Assembly: GCF_040215725.1 (NCBI RefSeq)
Contig: NZ_CP157968.1
Location: 1,736,001-1,800,000 of the forward strand
Origin: Rhizobium sp. ZPR4
GTDB lineage: Bacteria > Pseudomonadota > Alphaproteobacteria > Rhizobiales > Rhizobiaceae
Direction: 5' to 3'
DNA length: 64,000 bases
Below the pieces are notes generated by a model, which ran no database searches, was not told where the DNA came from, and saw only the letters and a program-made list of their open reading frames with translations. Below are positions 16,566 through 25,413 of this stretch, one piece after another. The translations under genes were made by a program, and so were the position numbers. Each line of letters opens with the position of its first letter. The first letter of the stretch is position 1.

Positions 16566-19075
16566 TGAACCGCACCCTCTCCGCCCTCCTGCTTCTCCTT
16601 GGTGCCGTTGCCGCACAGGCACAGACAATGCCTTTCGACATGTCCGGCGAGCGGCCGAAGGGCGAAGCGCCGACAGTGCCTCAGATCGTAACTCCGCAAG
16701 CTGCTGCGCCGCAGACAGAGCCGCCGAAGGCAGCGGTGCCTCCGGTCACAGTGCCTCAGACCGTTGCACCACAGACCGTAGCTCCTCAAGCTACTCCGCC
16801 TCTGGTCATGATGCCGCCGGCCGTTACTCCGCAAACAGCTGCGCCACAGGTCGTAACCCCTGTCGCCCCCACCCAGACAACGCCACAAGTGGCGCCGAAG
16901 GCGAAACAGGCAACCGCGAGCGCCGACCCGTCGGCATTCCGGCGCTACGTCGTTCCCTTCGCAAAGCTGCGATTGGAAGGTGAAGCCGATCGCAGGTCCT
17001 GGTCGATCTATCTGACGCCGGAGCAGGCGGCGGCACCCGCGAAGCTCACCTTTGCCTATCAGAACGCCGTCGTCGTCGCCCCCGAGGCATCACAGCTCAC
17101 GGTCCTCGTGAATGACCGCGCCGTACATCAGCAGCAGATCAGCTCCTCGGACAACGAATCCGATATCAGCTTCGATATCCCGCGCGGGCTCCTGCAGCCC
17201 GGCGCCAATCTGCTGACCTTCGAAGCGACGCAGCGGCACCGCGTCGACTGCGACATTCCGTCGACCTACGAGCTCTGGTCCGATATCGATCCCGCAAGAA
17301 CTTATCTCAGCTTCGCCGGTCGCGAAGCGGAAAAACTGTCCACCACCGATGCGATCCGCGCGATCGGTGTCGACAGTACCGGCAAGACACAGTTCAATCT
17401 TGTCGTGCCGGCCCTGGCTCAACCGGGAACGACCAAACCGATCCTGCGTCTGGCGCAGGGACTGGCGATTTTGAGCGGAATGCCGAACGAAACCTTTTCG
17501 TTCGGCACGGATGCCCTGCCTGCGCCAGGCCCGGGCAAGATGACGGTCGTCGTCGGCACACCAGCGGAGCTACAGTCCGTATTTGCCGTTCCGGCGGCGG
17601 CGCAAAATGGAGCTTTGGCGACGTTTGCGATGGACCCACGCAGCGGTCAGCAGCTCCTCCTGATCAGCGGCCCTTCCTGGCAGGCGATCTCATCTGCGGT
17701 CGACATGGTGGTTTCGCCGACCGATCGCGATCCCGATAGCCGCCGCGATCTGCTGGTAACGCAACGATGGTCCGCACCCGACGCACCACTGATCTACTCA
17801 GGCACCAGCCTTTCCTTCGAACAACTGGGCGTCAGAACGACAGAATTCTCCGGGCGGCGTTTCCATACAAGCTTCAACGTGGCAATCCCGTCCGATTTTT
17901 ATGCGAATGCCTATGGCGAGGCCACCATCCTGCTTGATGCGGCCTATGCCAAGGATGTGCGGCCAGGCAGTCATGTCGACGTCTATGTCAACGGCAGTAT
18001 CGCCACGACCAAGCCGATCACGGTGACCGGCGGCGGCATCTTCCGGCAATTGCCCATCCGCATTACCATGCGGCATTTCAAACCGGGCTTGAACACGATC
18101 ACGCTTGAAGCCATGTTGCTGGCCGACGAGGATACCGCCTGCGCGCCTGCCGCGACCTCAAGCACAACGCCACGCTTTGCCCTGTTCAACACAAGTCAGT
18201 TCACCGTCCCGGATTTTGCAAGGGTCGCGCAGCGGCCCAACCTCGCAGCCCTTGCCGGCACCGGCTATCCCTACAATCGCGAAACCGAGCCGACCGCGCT
18301 CTTCATCGACCGCGCGGACGCCGACACCTTATCTGCAACCGCGACGCTCCTCGGCCAGATGGCGCTGGTCGCCGGCCATCCCATCACAGTGGAACCCACC
18401 GCCTCGCCCAGTACGGTTGGGACCCGCAATGCGCTGTTCATTGGCTCCGTCTCGCAGCTGCCGTCGACGATCCTCACACAAATGAACATCTCCGCCTCGA
18501 GCCAGGTTGCCTGGCGCCCGCCTGCCCCGGGCCAAGGCGGCATACCAGAAGCTTCCGTGACCATTGCCGATTGGAACTCCCGCATCAGCGGCGGATTGCT
18601 GCAGGGGCAGATGCAGAGCTTCCAGCAATGGATGCACCGCAATTTCGATATCACCTTGAGCTCGCTTCGCTTCATCCCGAGTTCGGAGCAAGTGTTCACG
18701 CCCTCGAATGCCAATAGCTTCCTGATCGCCCAGGAGGCAAATCCGACCAATGACGCGACCTGGACCGTTGTCACCGCGCCCAGTGCCGGAGACCTGCGTG
18801 CAGGCGCCGAGGCAATGACCACGCAAAATACCTGGTCGCAGATCGGCGGCCGCATCACGGTCTATTCCGGCAAGACGGGAAAGATCGATACCGTGCCTGT
18901 AAGCCGGTTCACCTTTGTCGTCTCCCAACCCTGGTCGCTGACGAATTATCGGCTGATTGCCGCAAATTGGCTTTCCAGCAACATATTGTCCTACGCCTTC
19001 CTGTTCGTGGTCGGTTCCTTCCTGCTCGGAGTGAGCACGGCAAGCGTTCTTTCCAAGATCGGCAGGCGCGAATGA
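16565..19075 (+). CDS. bcsB: Cellulose synthase periplasmic subunit BcsB, with Pro/Gln-rich N-terminal extension
   Basis: An 836-aa periplasmic partner of BcsA that guides the nascent glucan. It has an N-terminal signal peptide (MNRTLSALLLLLGAVAAQAQ). After it comes an unusual low-complexity stretch (about residues 32-117) made of repeated P-Q-T/V-A-P units. The BcsB jelly-roll and flavodoxin-like repeats follow, and a C-terminal transmembrane anchor (YAFLFVVGSFLLGVSTASVL) ends in basic residues. The start overlaps the bcsA stop and the end overlaps the bcsZ ATG (ATGA), so the subunits are translationally coupled. The repeat-like DNA at about 16658-16905 is this coding region and not a mobile repeat. 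Confidence 0.94.
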   Translation: MNRTLSALLLLLGAVAAQAQTMPFDMSGERPKGEAPTVPQIVTPQAAAPQTEPPKAAVPPVTVPQTVAPQTVAPQATPPLVMMPPAVTPQTAAPQVVTPVAPTQTTPQVAPKAKQATASADPSAFRRYVVPFAKLRLEGEADRRSWSIYLTPEQAAAPAKLTFAYQNAVVVAPEASQLTVLVNDRAVHQQQISSSDNESDISFDIPRGLLQPGANLLTFEATQRHRVDCDIPSTYELWSDIDPARTYLSFAGREAEKLSTTDAIRAIGVDSTGKTQFNLVVPALAQPGTTKPILRLAQGLAILSGMPNETFSFGTDALPAPGPGKMTVVVGTPAELQSVFAVPAAAQNGALATFAMDPRSGQQLLLISGPSWQAISSAVDMVVSPTDRDPDSRRDLLVTQRWSAPDAPLIYSGTSLSFEQLGVRTTEFSGRRFHTSFNVAIPSDFYANAYGEATILLDAAYAKDVRPGSHVDVYVNGSIATTKPITVTGGGIFRQLPIRITMRHFKPGLNTITLEAMLLADEDTACAPAATSSTTPRFALFNTSQFTVPDFARVAQRPNLAALAGTGYPYNRETEPTALFIDRADADTLSATATLLGQMALVAGHPITVEPTASPSTVGTRNALFIGSVSQLPSTILTQMNISASSQVAWRPPAPGQGGIPEASVTIADWNSRISGGLLQGQMQSFQQWMHRNFDITLSSLRFIPSSEQVFTPSNANSFLIAQEANPTNDATWTVVTAPSAGDLRAGAEAMTTQNTWSQIGGRITVYSGKTGKIDTVPVSRFTFVVSQPWSLTNYRLIAANWLSSNILSYAFLFVVGSFLLGVSTASVLSKIGRRE

Positions 19076-20121
19076 AACTCCGGCGCCTTGTTCTTGCGAT
19101 CTGCAGCGCTGCCATCCTGGCGGCAGCACAACCGGCTGCCGCTCAACACGCGGCAATCGATCCGCAGGCATGGACTGCCTATAAGGCGAAATTCCTCGAT
19201 GTGAATGGACGCATCATCGATAACGGCAATGGCGGCATCAGCCACAGCGAGGGGCAAGGCTATGGTATGCTGCTCGCCTACCTCGCCAATAATCCGGCCG
19301 ATTTCGAACAGATCTGGTACTTTACCCGTACGGAGCTGCTGCTGCGTGACGACGGCCTTGCCGTATGGAAATGGGATCCGGCCGTCACCCCGCATGTGAC
19401 GGACACGAACAATGCTTCCGACGGCGATCTGTTGATTGCCTATGCGCTGGCCTTGGCGGGATCGGCCTGGAACAACAAGGATTATCTGCAGGCGGCTGCG
19501 AGCATGGCCAAGTCGATCCTGTCCCATGTCGTCATCAGCGCCGCAGGGCGGACGCTGCTCATTCCCGGAGTCGAGGGTTACCGGCCTCCCGGGCGCAAGG
19601 ATGGACCGATCATCAATCCATCCTATTGGGTCTTCGAAGCGATTCCCGTCATGGCGCTGCTGGTGCCTTCCGATCGCTGGCAGAAGCTCAGCGACGACGG
19701 CCTCGCCCTGCTGCACTCCTTGCAATTTGGCCCGCGCCAGCTTCCGGCCGATTGGGTAAGCCTGAAGGCGAAGCCAGAACCCGCCAGCGGCTTCGAGGCG
19801 GAATTCGGCTATAACGCCGTCAGAATCCCCCTTTACCTGGTGCGCGCCGGGATCGACGACAAGGCGCTGCTTTCACGTCTGCGGCAGGGCATGACCGTCG
19901 ATGAAGATGAGCCAGCAACGATCGATCTGGCGACGGGCAAGCCGAAGGATTTGCTTCCAGACCCGGGTTATAGAATTGTTAACGATGTTGTGGCGTGTGT
20001 GGTGAGCGGAACGAAACTGCCTGCTTCGGTTCGGCAGTTCGCCCCATCGCTTTACTATCCAGCCACCTTGCAGCTGTTGAGCCTGGCTTTCGTCACGGAG
20101 AAACATCCGGAGTGTTTATAA
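19072..20121 (+). CDS. bcsZ: Endo-1,4-beta-glucanase BcsZ, glycoside hydrolase family 8
   Basis: A 349-aa exported cellulase that trims or edits nascent cellulose in the periplasm and is required for normal fibre formation in other bacteria. A signal peptide (to about AAAQPAAAQ) is followed by the family-8 motif SEGQGYGM, carrying the presumed acid Glu, then by DGDLLIAYAL, with the Asp region typical of GH8. The start ATG 19072 overlaps the bcsB TGA. The stop at 20119-20121 lies inside the start of the next gene. It corresponds to celC of Agrobacterium by position and family. Confidence 0.92.
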   Translation: MKLRRLVLAICSAAILAAAQPAAAQHAAIDPQAWTAYKAKFLDVNGRIIDNGNGGISHSEGQGYGMLLAYLANNPADFEQIWYFTRTELLLRDDGLAVWKWDPAVTPHVTDTNNASDGDLLIAYALALAGSAWNNKDYLQAAASMAKSILSHVVISAAGRTLLIPGVEGYRPPGRKDGPIINPSYWVFEAIPVMALLVPSDRWQKLSDDGLALLHSLQFGPRQLPADWVSLKAKPEPASGFEAEFGYNAVRIPLYLVRAGIDDKALLSRLRQGMTVDEDEPATIDLATGKPKDLLPDPGYRIVNDVVACVVSGTKLPASVRQFAPSLYYPATLQLLSLAFVTEKHPECL

Positions 20122-22520
20122 AATCCACCTTGATCATGGCTTTCATGGCCGTCGCCGTGGCGGGGTTTACGCTCGCGACGAAGGATCACGATTCGCCGGA
20201 AGACAAGATCAAGCTGGCAAAGTCGGCACGCCTCGAACCGCAGACGATGCTTGCCGCCGATAACAGCTCGGCCGGCGGCTCCGGACAGCCCGTCGACTTG
20301 CAGGCGCTCGCCGATCATATACAAGCGGCTGCGCCGTCGGCGGTTCTCTCCGACACCCCTTCCAAGCCGGCAAATACGACTGCTGCGGATTCGATCGCCC
20401 AAGCCTCGCCACAGCCGCAATCAACGCAGCCATCGACGTCGCAACAGACCAACCCGACACAAGCTGCGGATAACCAGCCGAAGGTCGATGAAAGCGCATT
20501 GCGTTATTTTGCAAGCCGTGGCGACAAGGCGCGGCTCCAGGCGGAAATCTCCCGCCTGCAGACGCTCTATCCGAACTGGATGCCGCCGGCCGATCCGCTG
20601 GCCATTCCGCAAAACAGCGACAAGCAGCTCGAAGCTATGTGGCAGCTCTATTCCGAGGGCCGTTATGCCGAAGTGCGCAAGGCCATTGCCGACCGCCAGG
20701 CCGCCGAATCCGGATGGCAGCCGCCCGCCGATCTGCTGGAGCGCCTCGATATCGCAGAGGCACGCACGCGGCTCGTCAATGCTTCCGATCTGAAGCAATA
20801 TCAGACTGTAATCGACATCGGCGCGAGGACGCCGAGCCTGCTGACCTGCAGCGATATCGACGTTCTCTGGCGCGTCGCCGAAGCCTTCATCCGCACCGAT
20901 CGTGCAGCCCGCGGCCAAGATGCCTACAAATATATCCTGAAGGCCTGCACCAATCCGCAGGAGAGACTTGCGACCATCCAGAAGGCCGCCGCCCTTCTAC
21001 CCTATCAATCGATGCAGGATCTCTTGTCCCTGGAAAAGCCAGACGGCAATGGCGGGCGCGAATTCGACAGCATCAGGACCGATCTGGCTCGCCGTTTCGT
21101 CGCCCAGGGCAATGACGATCCCAAGCTGACGGTATCCCAGGACTATCTGTCTCAGGTCGAGCGCGTCGCCCGCAGCCAAGGTCTTGCATCCGATGATTCG
21201 CTGCTCGGCTGGTACTATCTGCGCCGCAGCGATTATCCCGACGCCGAGCAATGGTTCAAGGCCGCGCATGAGAAGGAAGATTCGGCAACGATCTCGCAAG
21301 GTCTTGCCCTGGTGCTGATTGCCGACCACAAACCGCAGGAAGCCGAAGACGCCATGTATAAGTGGCGCAATGAATCCAAGGACGCGATGGCGACCTACCT
21401 TGCGGCAACCGCCAATCTGATGGCACTGCAACCACCGGCCAACCTCAGTGAAGATGTTCTCGCTCGTATCGCCGCGGAAGTCGTAAAGCAGAAATATGTC
21501 CCAACGGCCCAGCAGCTCGGATGGTTTGCGCGTTCTATGAACCAGCCGCAAGCTGCCGCACGCTGGTTCGAGACGGCTCTGCGCTGGAAACCCGACGATG
21601 AGCCTTCCGCCTATGGCCTTGCCATTACACGCAATCAGTTGAACGACCGTGTGGGCGTCGCCGAAGTTCAGAGACTGTGGGCCGGTCGCTCCCAACGTAT
21701 CGCCGTGCTCGGCGAGCCGACACCGCGCACGACGGCATCAGAACCGCTGCCGTCCCCCAATCAGACCATGCAGCCTGCGCCCCAGACCTTACCCCAAACA
21801 ACGATGCAGCAAGGCGCGTTGCAGAATGTGCCGCCGATGGTCTCTCAGGTAGCGCCCCAGCTTCCGGTAACTCAGCCCTACGTCAATACGCAGCCCCCCG
21901 TGCAGCCGGTAGCTCCTGCCCGCCGTCCTCCTGCCTCGAATTATGCTGAACCGGAGACCCGTGCCCGGGTGGCCACCCGCTCGACACGGCAGCCGGCAGG
22001 ATGCAATGCCACCGTCAACGCGGAGCTGTTGACGCCCGGCAATGCTCTTTCCCGCGGCTGGTGCCTGATGAACCTCAATCGGCCGATGGAGGCGGTGGAA
22101 GCCTTCGGTGCCGCCTTGAACAACACGGATCCAAAATCGCGCGAAGAGGCGGCCTATGGACAGAGCCTCGCCTATCTGCGGGCCGGTCTTGCCAATGATG
22201 CGGCCGTCGCTGCGACCAAGGCACCGATGAACCATCAGCGCGCCGCCGAATTGCAGGTCGCCATACTGGCCGACCGCGCACTCTCCGCCTTCGAGGGCAA
22301 GCGCTATCACGAGACGTTGCTCTATCTAGACCAGCGCGCGCAGCTGCAGCAGGAGCGCGTCGACCTAATGGTGCTGCGCGGATATTGCTATCTCAATCTC
22401 AAAATGTACGACGACGCCGAGCGCATCTTCACCGCTGTCGCCGCAACCGGCAGCCGCGACGGCAGCCGTGGTTTGCGCGACCTCCAGCTTACGCTACATC
22501 CCCAGCCCGGGGATTATTGA
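20112..22520 (+). CDS. TPR-repeat protein of the cellulose operon (replaces BcsC; BcsK-like)
   Basis: An 802-aa protein starting with GTG 20112, overlapping the bcsZ stop by 10 bp. A hydrophobic N-terminal segment (STLIMAFMAVAVAGFTLA) is a signal or anchor. The body consists of tetratricopeptide-like helical repeats, for example PDAEQWFKAAHEKEDSATISQGLALVLI and AARWFETALRWKPDDEPSAYGLAIT. It is split by a Pro/Gln-rich linker (about residues 540-630), and a final TPR block ends the protein. Unlike E. coli BcsC it has no C-terminal beta-barrel, so it cannot itself be the outer-membrane pore. It resembles the TPR protein of type III cellulose operons. GTG is preferred over ATG 20136 because GGAG lies upstream at about the right distance. 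Confidence 0.8.
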   Translation: MFIKSTLIMAFMAVAVAGFTLATKDHDSPEDKIKLAKSARLEPQTMLAADNSSAGGSGQPVDLQALADHIQAAAPSAVLSDTPSKPANTTAADSIAQASPQPQSTQPSTSQQTNPTQAADNQPKVDESALRYFASRGDKARLQAEISRLQTLYPNWMPPADPLAIPQNSDKQLEAMWQLYSEGRYAEVRKAIADRQAAESGWQPPADLLERLDIAEARTRLVNASDLKQYQTVIDIGARTPSLLTCSDIDVLWRVAEAFIRTDRAARGQDAYKYILKACTNPQERLATIQKAAALLPYQSMQDLLSLEKPDGNGGREFDSIRTDLARRFVAQGNDDPKLTVSQDYLSQVERVARSQGLASDDSLLGWYYLRRSDYPDAEQWFKAAHEKEDSATISQGLALVLIADHKPQEAEDAMYKWRNESKDAMATYLAATANLMALQPPANLSEDVLARIAAEVVKQKYVPTAQQLGWFARSMNQPQAAARWFETALRWKPDDEPSAYGLAITRNQLNDRVGVAEVQRLWAGRSQRIAVLGEPTPRTTASEPLPSPNQTMQPAPQTLPQTTMQQGALQNVPPMVSQVAPQLPVTQPYVNTQPPVQPVAPARRPPASNYAEPETRARVATRSTRQPAGCNATVNAELLTPGNALSRGWCLMNLNRPMEAVEAFGAALNNTDPKSREEAAYGQSLAYLRAGLANDAAVAATKAPMNHQRAAELQVAILADRALSAFEGKRYHETLLYLDQRAQLQQERVDLMVLRGYCYLNLKMYDDAERIFTAVAATGSRDGSRGLRDLQLTLHPQPGDY

Positions 22521-22568
22521 TGGCGCGGAAGTCGCAGGCCATTATCGGCAACAACTCCTGACATGCCA

Positions 22569-23492
22569 CTAGGGTGCCTGTACCCCGGTCGCAGTCGTAT
22601 ACACTCGATAAAGCGATCGCGTGGCGGCTATGAACAGCTGGTTTCGCTTCGCGCCCCCAAAAGTGAGGTTGGCGACCGTCTGCGGTATCTTGATCTTGCC
22701 GATCAAACTGCCGTCCGGCGCGAAACAATGAACGCCGTCGCCAGCGCTTGTCCAGATATTGCCTTCGACGTCAGCTCGGAAACCGTCCGGAATGCCGGTG
22801 TCGATGTTGCAGAAGACCTGGCCGTTTGCGAGTTTCTTGCCATCCACGACGTCGAAGACGCGAATGTGCCTTGGGGCGCTGACGTCGTGGCTTGCCGCTG
22901 AATCAGCAACGTAAAGTTTCGTTTCGTCCGGCGAGAAGGCCAAGCCGTTCGGCTGGCAGAAATCATCCGCCACGACATCCAGCTCCCCCGTCGACGGATC
23001 GAGCCGGTAGACATTGCGGGTCGGCTGCTCCGGCTCTGCCTTGTAACCCTCGTAATTCGAGAGAATGCCGTAAGTGGGGTCGGTAAACCAGACCGTTCCA
23101 TCCGAGCGAACGACCACGTCATTGGGTGAATTCAACCGCTTGCCCTTATAGCTATCAGCAAGAACGGTGATGGAGCCGTCGATCTCGGTACGCGTCACCC
23201 GGCGGGTGCCGTGTTCGCACGACACGAGCCGCCCTTGGCGGTCGCGCGTATTGCCATTGGCGAAATTCGACGGCGCGCGGAAGACGGAGACATGGCCGCC
23301 CGGCACCCAGCGCAGCATGCGCTCGTTGGGAATGTCGCTCCAGATCAGGCATCCGGCGTCGGCAAACCATACCGGCCCCTCTGCCCAGCGGCAATCCGAA
23401 TAAAGCTCTTCCAAGCCAGCGCTTGGAACGACCAGATTGCGGAAGCGCGTGTCGTAGATTTCGTAAATGGACGAGACGTCGTTTGGCATCAT
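22569..23492 (-). CDS. SMP-30/gluconolactonase family protein
   Basis: A 307-aa six-bladed beta-propeller of the SMP-30/Gnl/LRE family. Family features are EGPVWFADAGCLIWSDIPNERML (metal-binding Glu in the first blade), the LNSPNDVVVRSDGTVWFTDPTYG segment with its Asn-Asp, and QPNGLAFSPDETKLYVADS. Such enzymes open sugar lactones to the acid using a divalent metal. AGGAAA precedes the paired ATGs at 23492 and 23489. It is the last gene of a five-gene transporter operon, 29 bp after the second permease, so the imported sugar is probably oxidised to a lactone and then opened here. Substrate unknown. Confidence 0.88.
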   Translation of the reverse strand: MMPNDVSSIYEIYDTRFRNLVVPSAGLEELYSDCRWAEGPVWFADAGCLIWSDIPNERMLRWVPGGHVSVFRAPSNFANGNTRDRQGRLVSCEHGTRRVTRTEIDGSITVLADSYKGKRLNSPNDVVVRSDGTVWFTDPTYGILSNYEGYKAEPEQPTRNVYRLDPSTGELDVVADDFCQPNGLAFSPDETKLYVADSAASHDVSAPRHIRVFDVVDGKKLANGQVFCNIDTGIPDGFRADVEGNIWTSAGDGVHCFAPDGSLIGKIKIPQTVANLTFGGAKRNQLFIAATRSLYRVYTTATGVQAP

Positions 23493-23521
23493 AGTTTTCC
23501 TAGGGGTCTTGGGGAACGAGT

Positions 23522-24472
23522 TCAGCGCCCGCCAATGGGACGGCCGCCAGCAACGAGAATGACGGCAATAATGATCAGACCGGTGAGAACGAGCCTTGGG
23601 CCGGCGCCGAAACCATAGGTGTTGAGCATGGAGACAACCAAGAACATGAACAGCGAGGCGCCCCAGATGCCCGGCACGTTGGAATCGCCGCCGGCAACCG
23701 CCGTCCCGCCGATGATGACGACGGCGATCGACATCAACAGATATTCCGCGCCCATGTTGAGCGCTGCGCCGCCGGAGAAGCTCGCGAGCAGATAGCCGCA
23801 GATCGAGGCCAGGATGGCGCAAAGCACATAGGTCGCAAGCCGCGTTCCATCGACCGGGATGCCGGCCATGCGCGCTGCAAACATGCTCTGGCCGATCGCC
23901 GATATCCAGCGGCCATAGATCGTTTTTTCCAGGAGAATCCAGGCAAGCGCCGACAGCAGCAGGGCGACGATAGCGACATTTGGTATGCCGAACACACCCG
24001 ACGTGGTGAAATCGGCCAGATATTCGGGCGGCTTGATGCGCAAGCCGCGATTGCTCCAGATGGCGGTCGACTGAATGATGAAGCTCATGGAGAGCGTTGC
24101 GATGATCGGCGGAATGCGCAGCAGCTTGATCAGCGCATAGTTGCCGATGCCGATGCCAAGCCCGATCACAACCGACACCAGCAGACCCGGCACGATCATG
24201 CTGTCTTCGACATTCATGAGTTTCAGCGCGATCGTACCGGCAAGCGTCATGGTGGCAGGCACGGAAAGATCGATGTTACCCGGCCCGAGCGTGATGACGA
24301 ACATCTGCCCGATGCCGACGATAACAGAGAATGCCGCAAAGGTGAGTGCGGCCTGTGAGAGACCGATAGAACTGGCGCCGCCGGTGAAGAGGACGGTGAT
24401 GATCCACACCGCGATTGCCGCGATGAAAGACCAGATCCAGGGCTTGCGGCCAAGCGTGCGAAAAGCGATCAT
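23522..24472 (-). CDS. CUT2-family sugar ABC transporter permease (RbsC-like), second copy
   Basis: A 316-aa permease with about ten membrane spans and the BPD_transp_2 signature region (GGTAVAGGDSNVPGIWGASLFMFLVVSMLNTYGF). GGGAG lies before the ATG at 24472, which overlaps the stop of the upstream permease by 4 bp (ATGA). With the other permease it forms a heterodimeric channel, as in many rhizobial sugar systems with two permease genes. Sequence before residue 1 in the same frame is shadow coding of the neighbouring gene and is excluded. Confidence 0.9.
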   Translation of the reverse strand: MIAFRTLGRKPWIWSFIAAIAVWIITVLFTGGASSIGLSQAALTFAAFSVIVGIGQMFVITLGPGNIDLSVPATMTLAGTIALKLMNVEDSMIVPGLLVSVVIGLGIGIGNYALIKLLRIPPIIATLSMSFIIQSTAIWSNRGLRIKPPEYLADFTTSGVFGIPNVAIVALLLSALAWILLEKTIYGRWISAIGQSMFAARMAGIPVDGTRLATYVLCAILASICGYLLASFSGGAALNMGAEYLLMSIAVVIIGGTAVAGGDSNVPGIWGASLFMFLVVSMLNTYGFGAGPRLVLTGLIIIAVILVAGGRPIGGR

Positions 24473-25413
24473 GATTGTTTCTCCCGCTTTTCGACGCGAT
24501 TGAGCAAGAGCCTGAGCGCAAGCACAATAATCAGGATCGCGCCCTGTGCGCCGATCTGCCAGTCGGGCGAGATACGCAGAAATGACAGGAAGGAACCCGC
24601 CAAGGTCAACGTCAGCGCGCCGATGACGGCACCCACCGGAGAGACGCGGCCACCGGTAAATTCGCCACCACCGAGGATGACGCCGGCGATCGACAGCAAT
24701 GTGTAACGCAGCGCGATGTTCGCATCCGCCGAGGTGGTGAGCCCGACCAGCGCAATACCGGAAAGTACGGCGAAGAAGCCAGCCAGCGCATAAGCCGCCG
24801 CACGCAGGCTGACGACGGACCAGCCGGCCCGCTGCAGCGATCGCTGATTGCCGCCGACGCCGCGGATAAGCACCCCGAAAGAGGAGCGCATGACGATCAG
24901 ATGGGAAAACAGCGCGATGACCACGCTCGCTATGATCGCCATAGGAACAAGCGGCGGTTTCGAGGTCATCAGCCAGCGCGCCCAATCCGGCGCGGTGCCA
25001 CCCGGCGCCGGCAACAATAGAACCGCAAGGCCGCCCCAGACGAAGCTCATGCCGAGCGTGACGACGATCGATGGCAGATCCCTGATATAGATGACGATGC
25101 CGATCGCGGCATAGACGGCGATTGCGGCCGCCAGAATGAGGATGCCGATGAGCGGAGAGGATTGCAGATAGGTCGCCGCCACGCAGGCCGTGAAGCTGAC
25201 GAAGGTCCCCATCGACAGGTCAAGATCGTTGACCGACATGATCATCATCTGCGCGATCGTCGCCAAGGCAATCGGTACGGCGAGATTGAAGAGCAGATTG
25301 AGACCGATATAGCTCATGGCGCGCGGCTGCAGATAAAAGACCGCGGCGAGCAGCACGGCAAGCGATAGCGCCGGAATGAGCAGGCGCAGGGTAGCGGATG
25401 ACGGACGGCTCAT
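24469..25413 (-). CDS. CUT2-family sugar ABC transporter permease (RbsC-like), first copy
   Basis: A 314-aa membrane permease starting MSRPSSATLRLL, with hydrophobic spans throughout. It contains DLDLSMGTFVSFTACVAA, which is the conserved 'D-L-S-x-G' loop of RbsC-type permeases, and GGGEFTGGRVSPVGAVIGALTLTLAG. It overlaps both neighbours by 4 bp (ATGA), giving strict operon coupling ATPase-permease-permease. It partners the permease encoded next. Confidence 0.9.
   Translation of the reverse strand: MSRPSSATLRLLIPALSLAVLLAAVFYLQPRAMSYIGLNLLFNLAVPIALATIAQMMIMSVNDLDLSMGTFVSFTACVAATYLQSSPLIGILILAAAIAVYAAIGIVIYIRDLPSIVVTLGMSFVWGGLAVLLLPAPGGTAPDWARWLMTSKPPLVPMAIIASVVIALFSHLIVMRSSFGVLIRGVGGNQRSLQRAGWSVVSLRAAAYALAGFFAVLSGIALVGLTTSADANIALRYTLLSIAGVILGGGEFTGGRVSPVGAVIGALTLTLAGSFLSFLRISPDWQIGAQGAILIIVLALRLLLNRVEKREKQS

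Noticed and set aside
16658..16905. Repeat-like DNA that resembles a short tandem array
   Set aside because: It is in frame inside bcsB and encodes a Pro/Gln-rich linker; not a CRISPR or mobile repeat.
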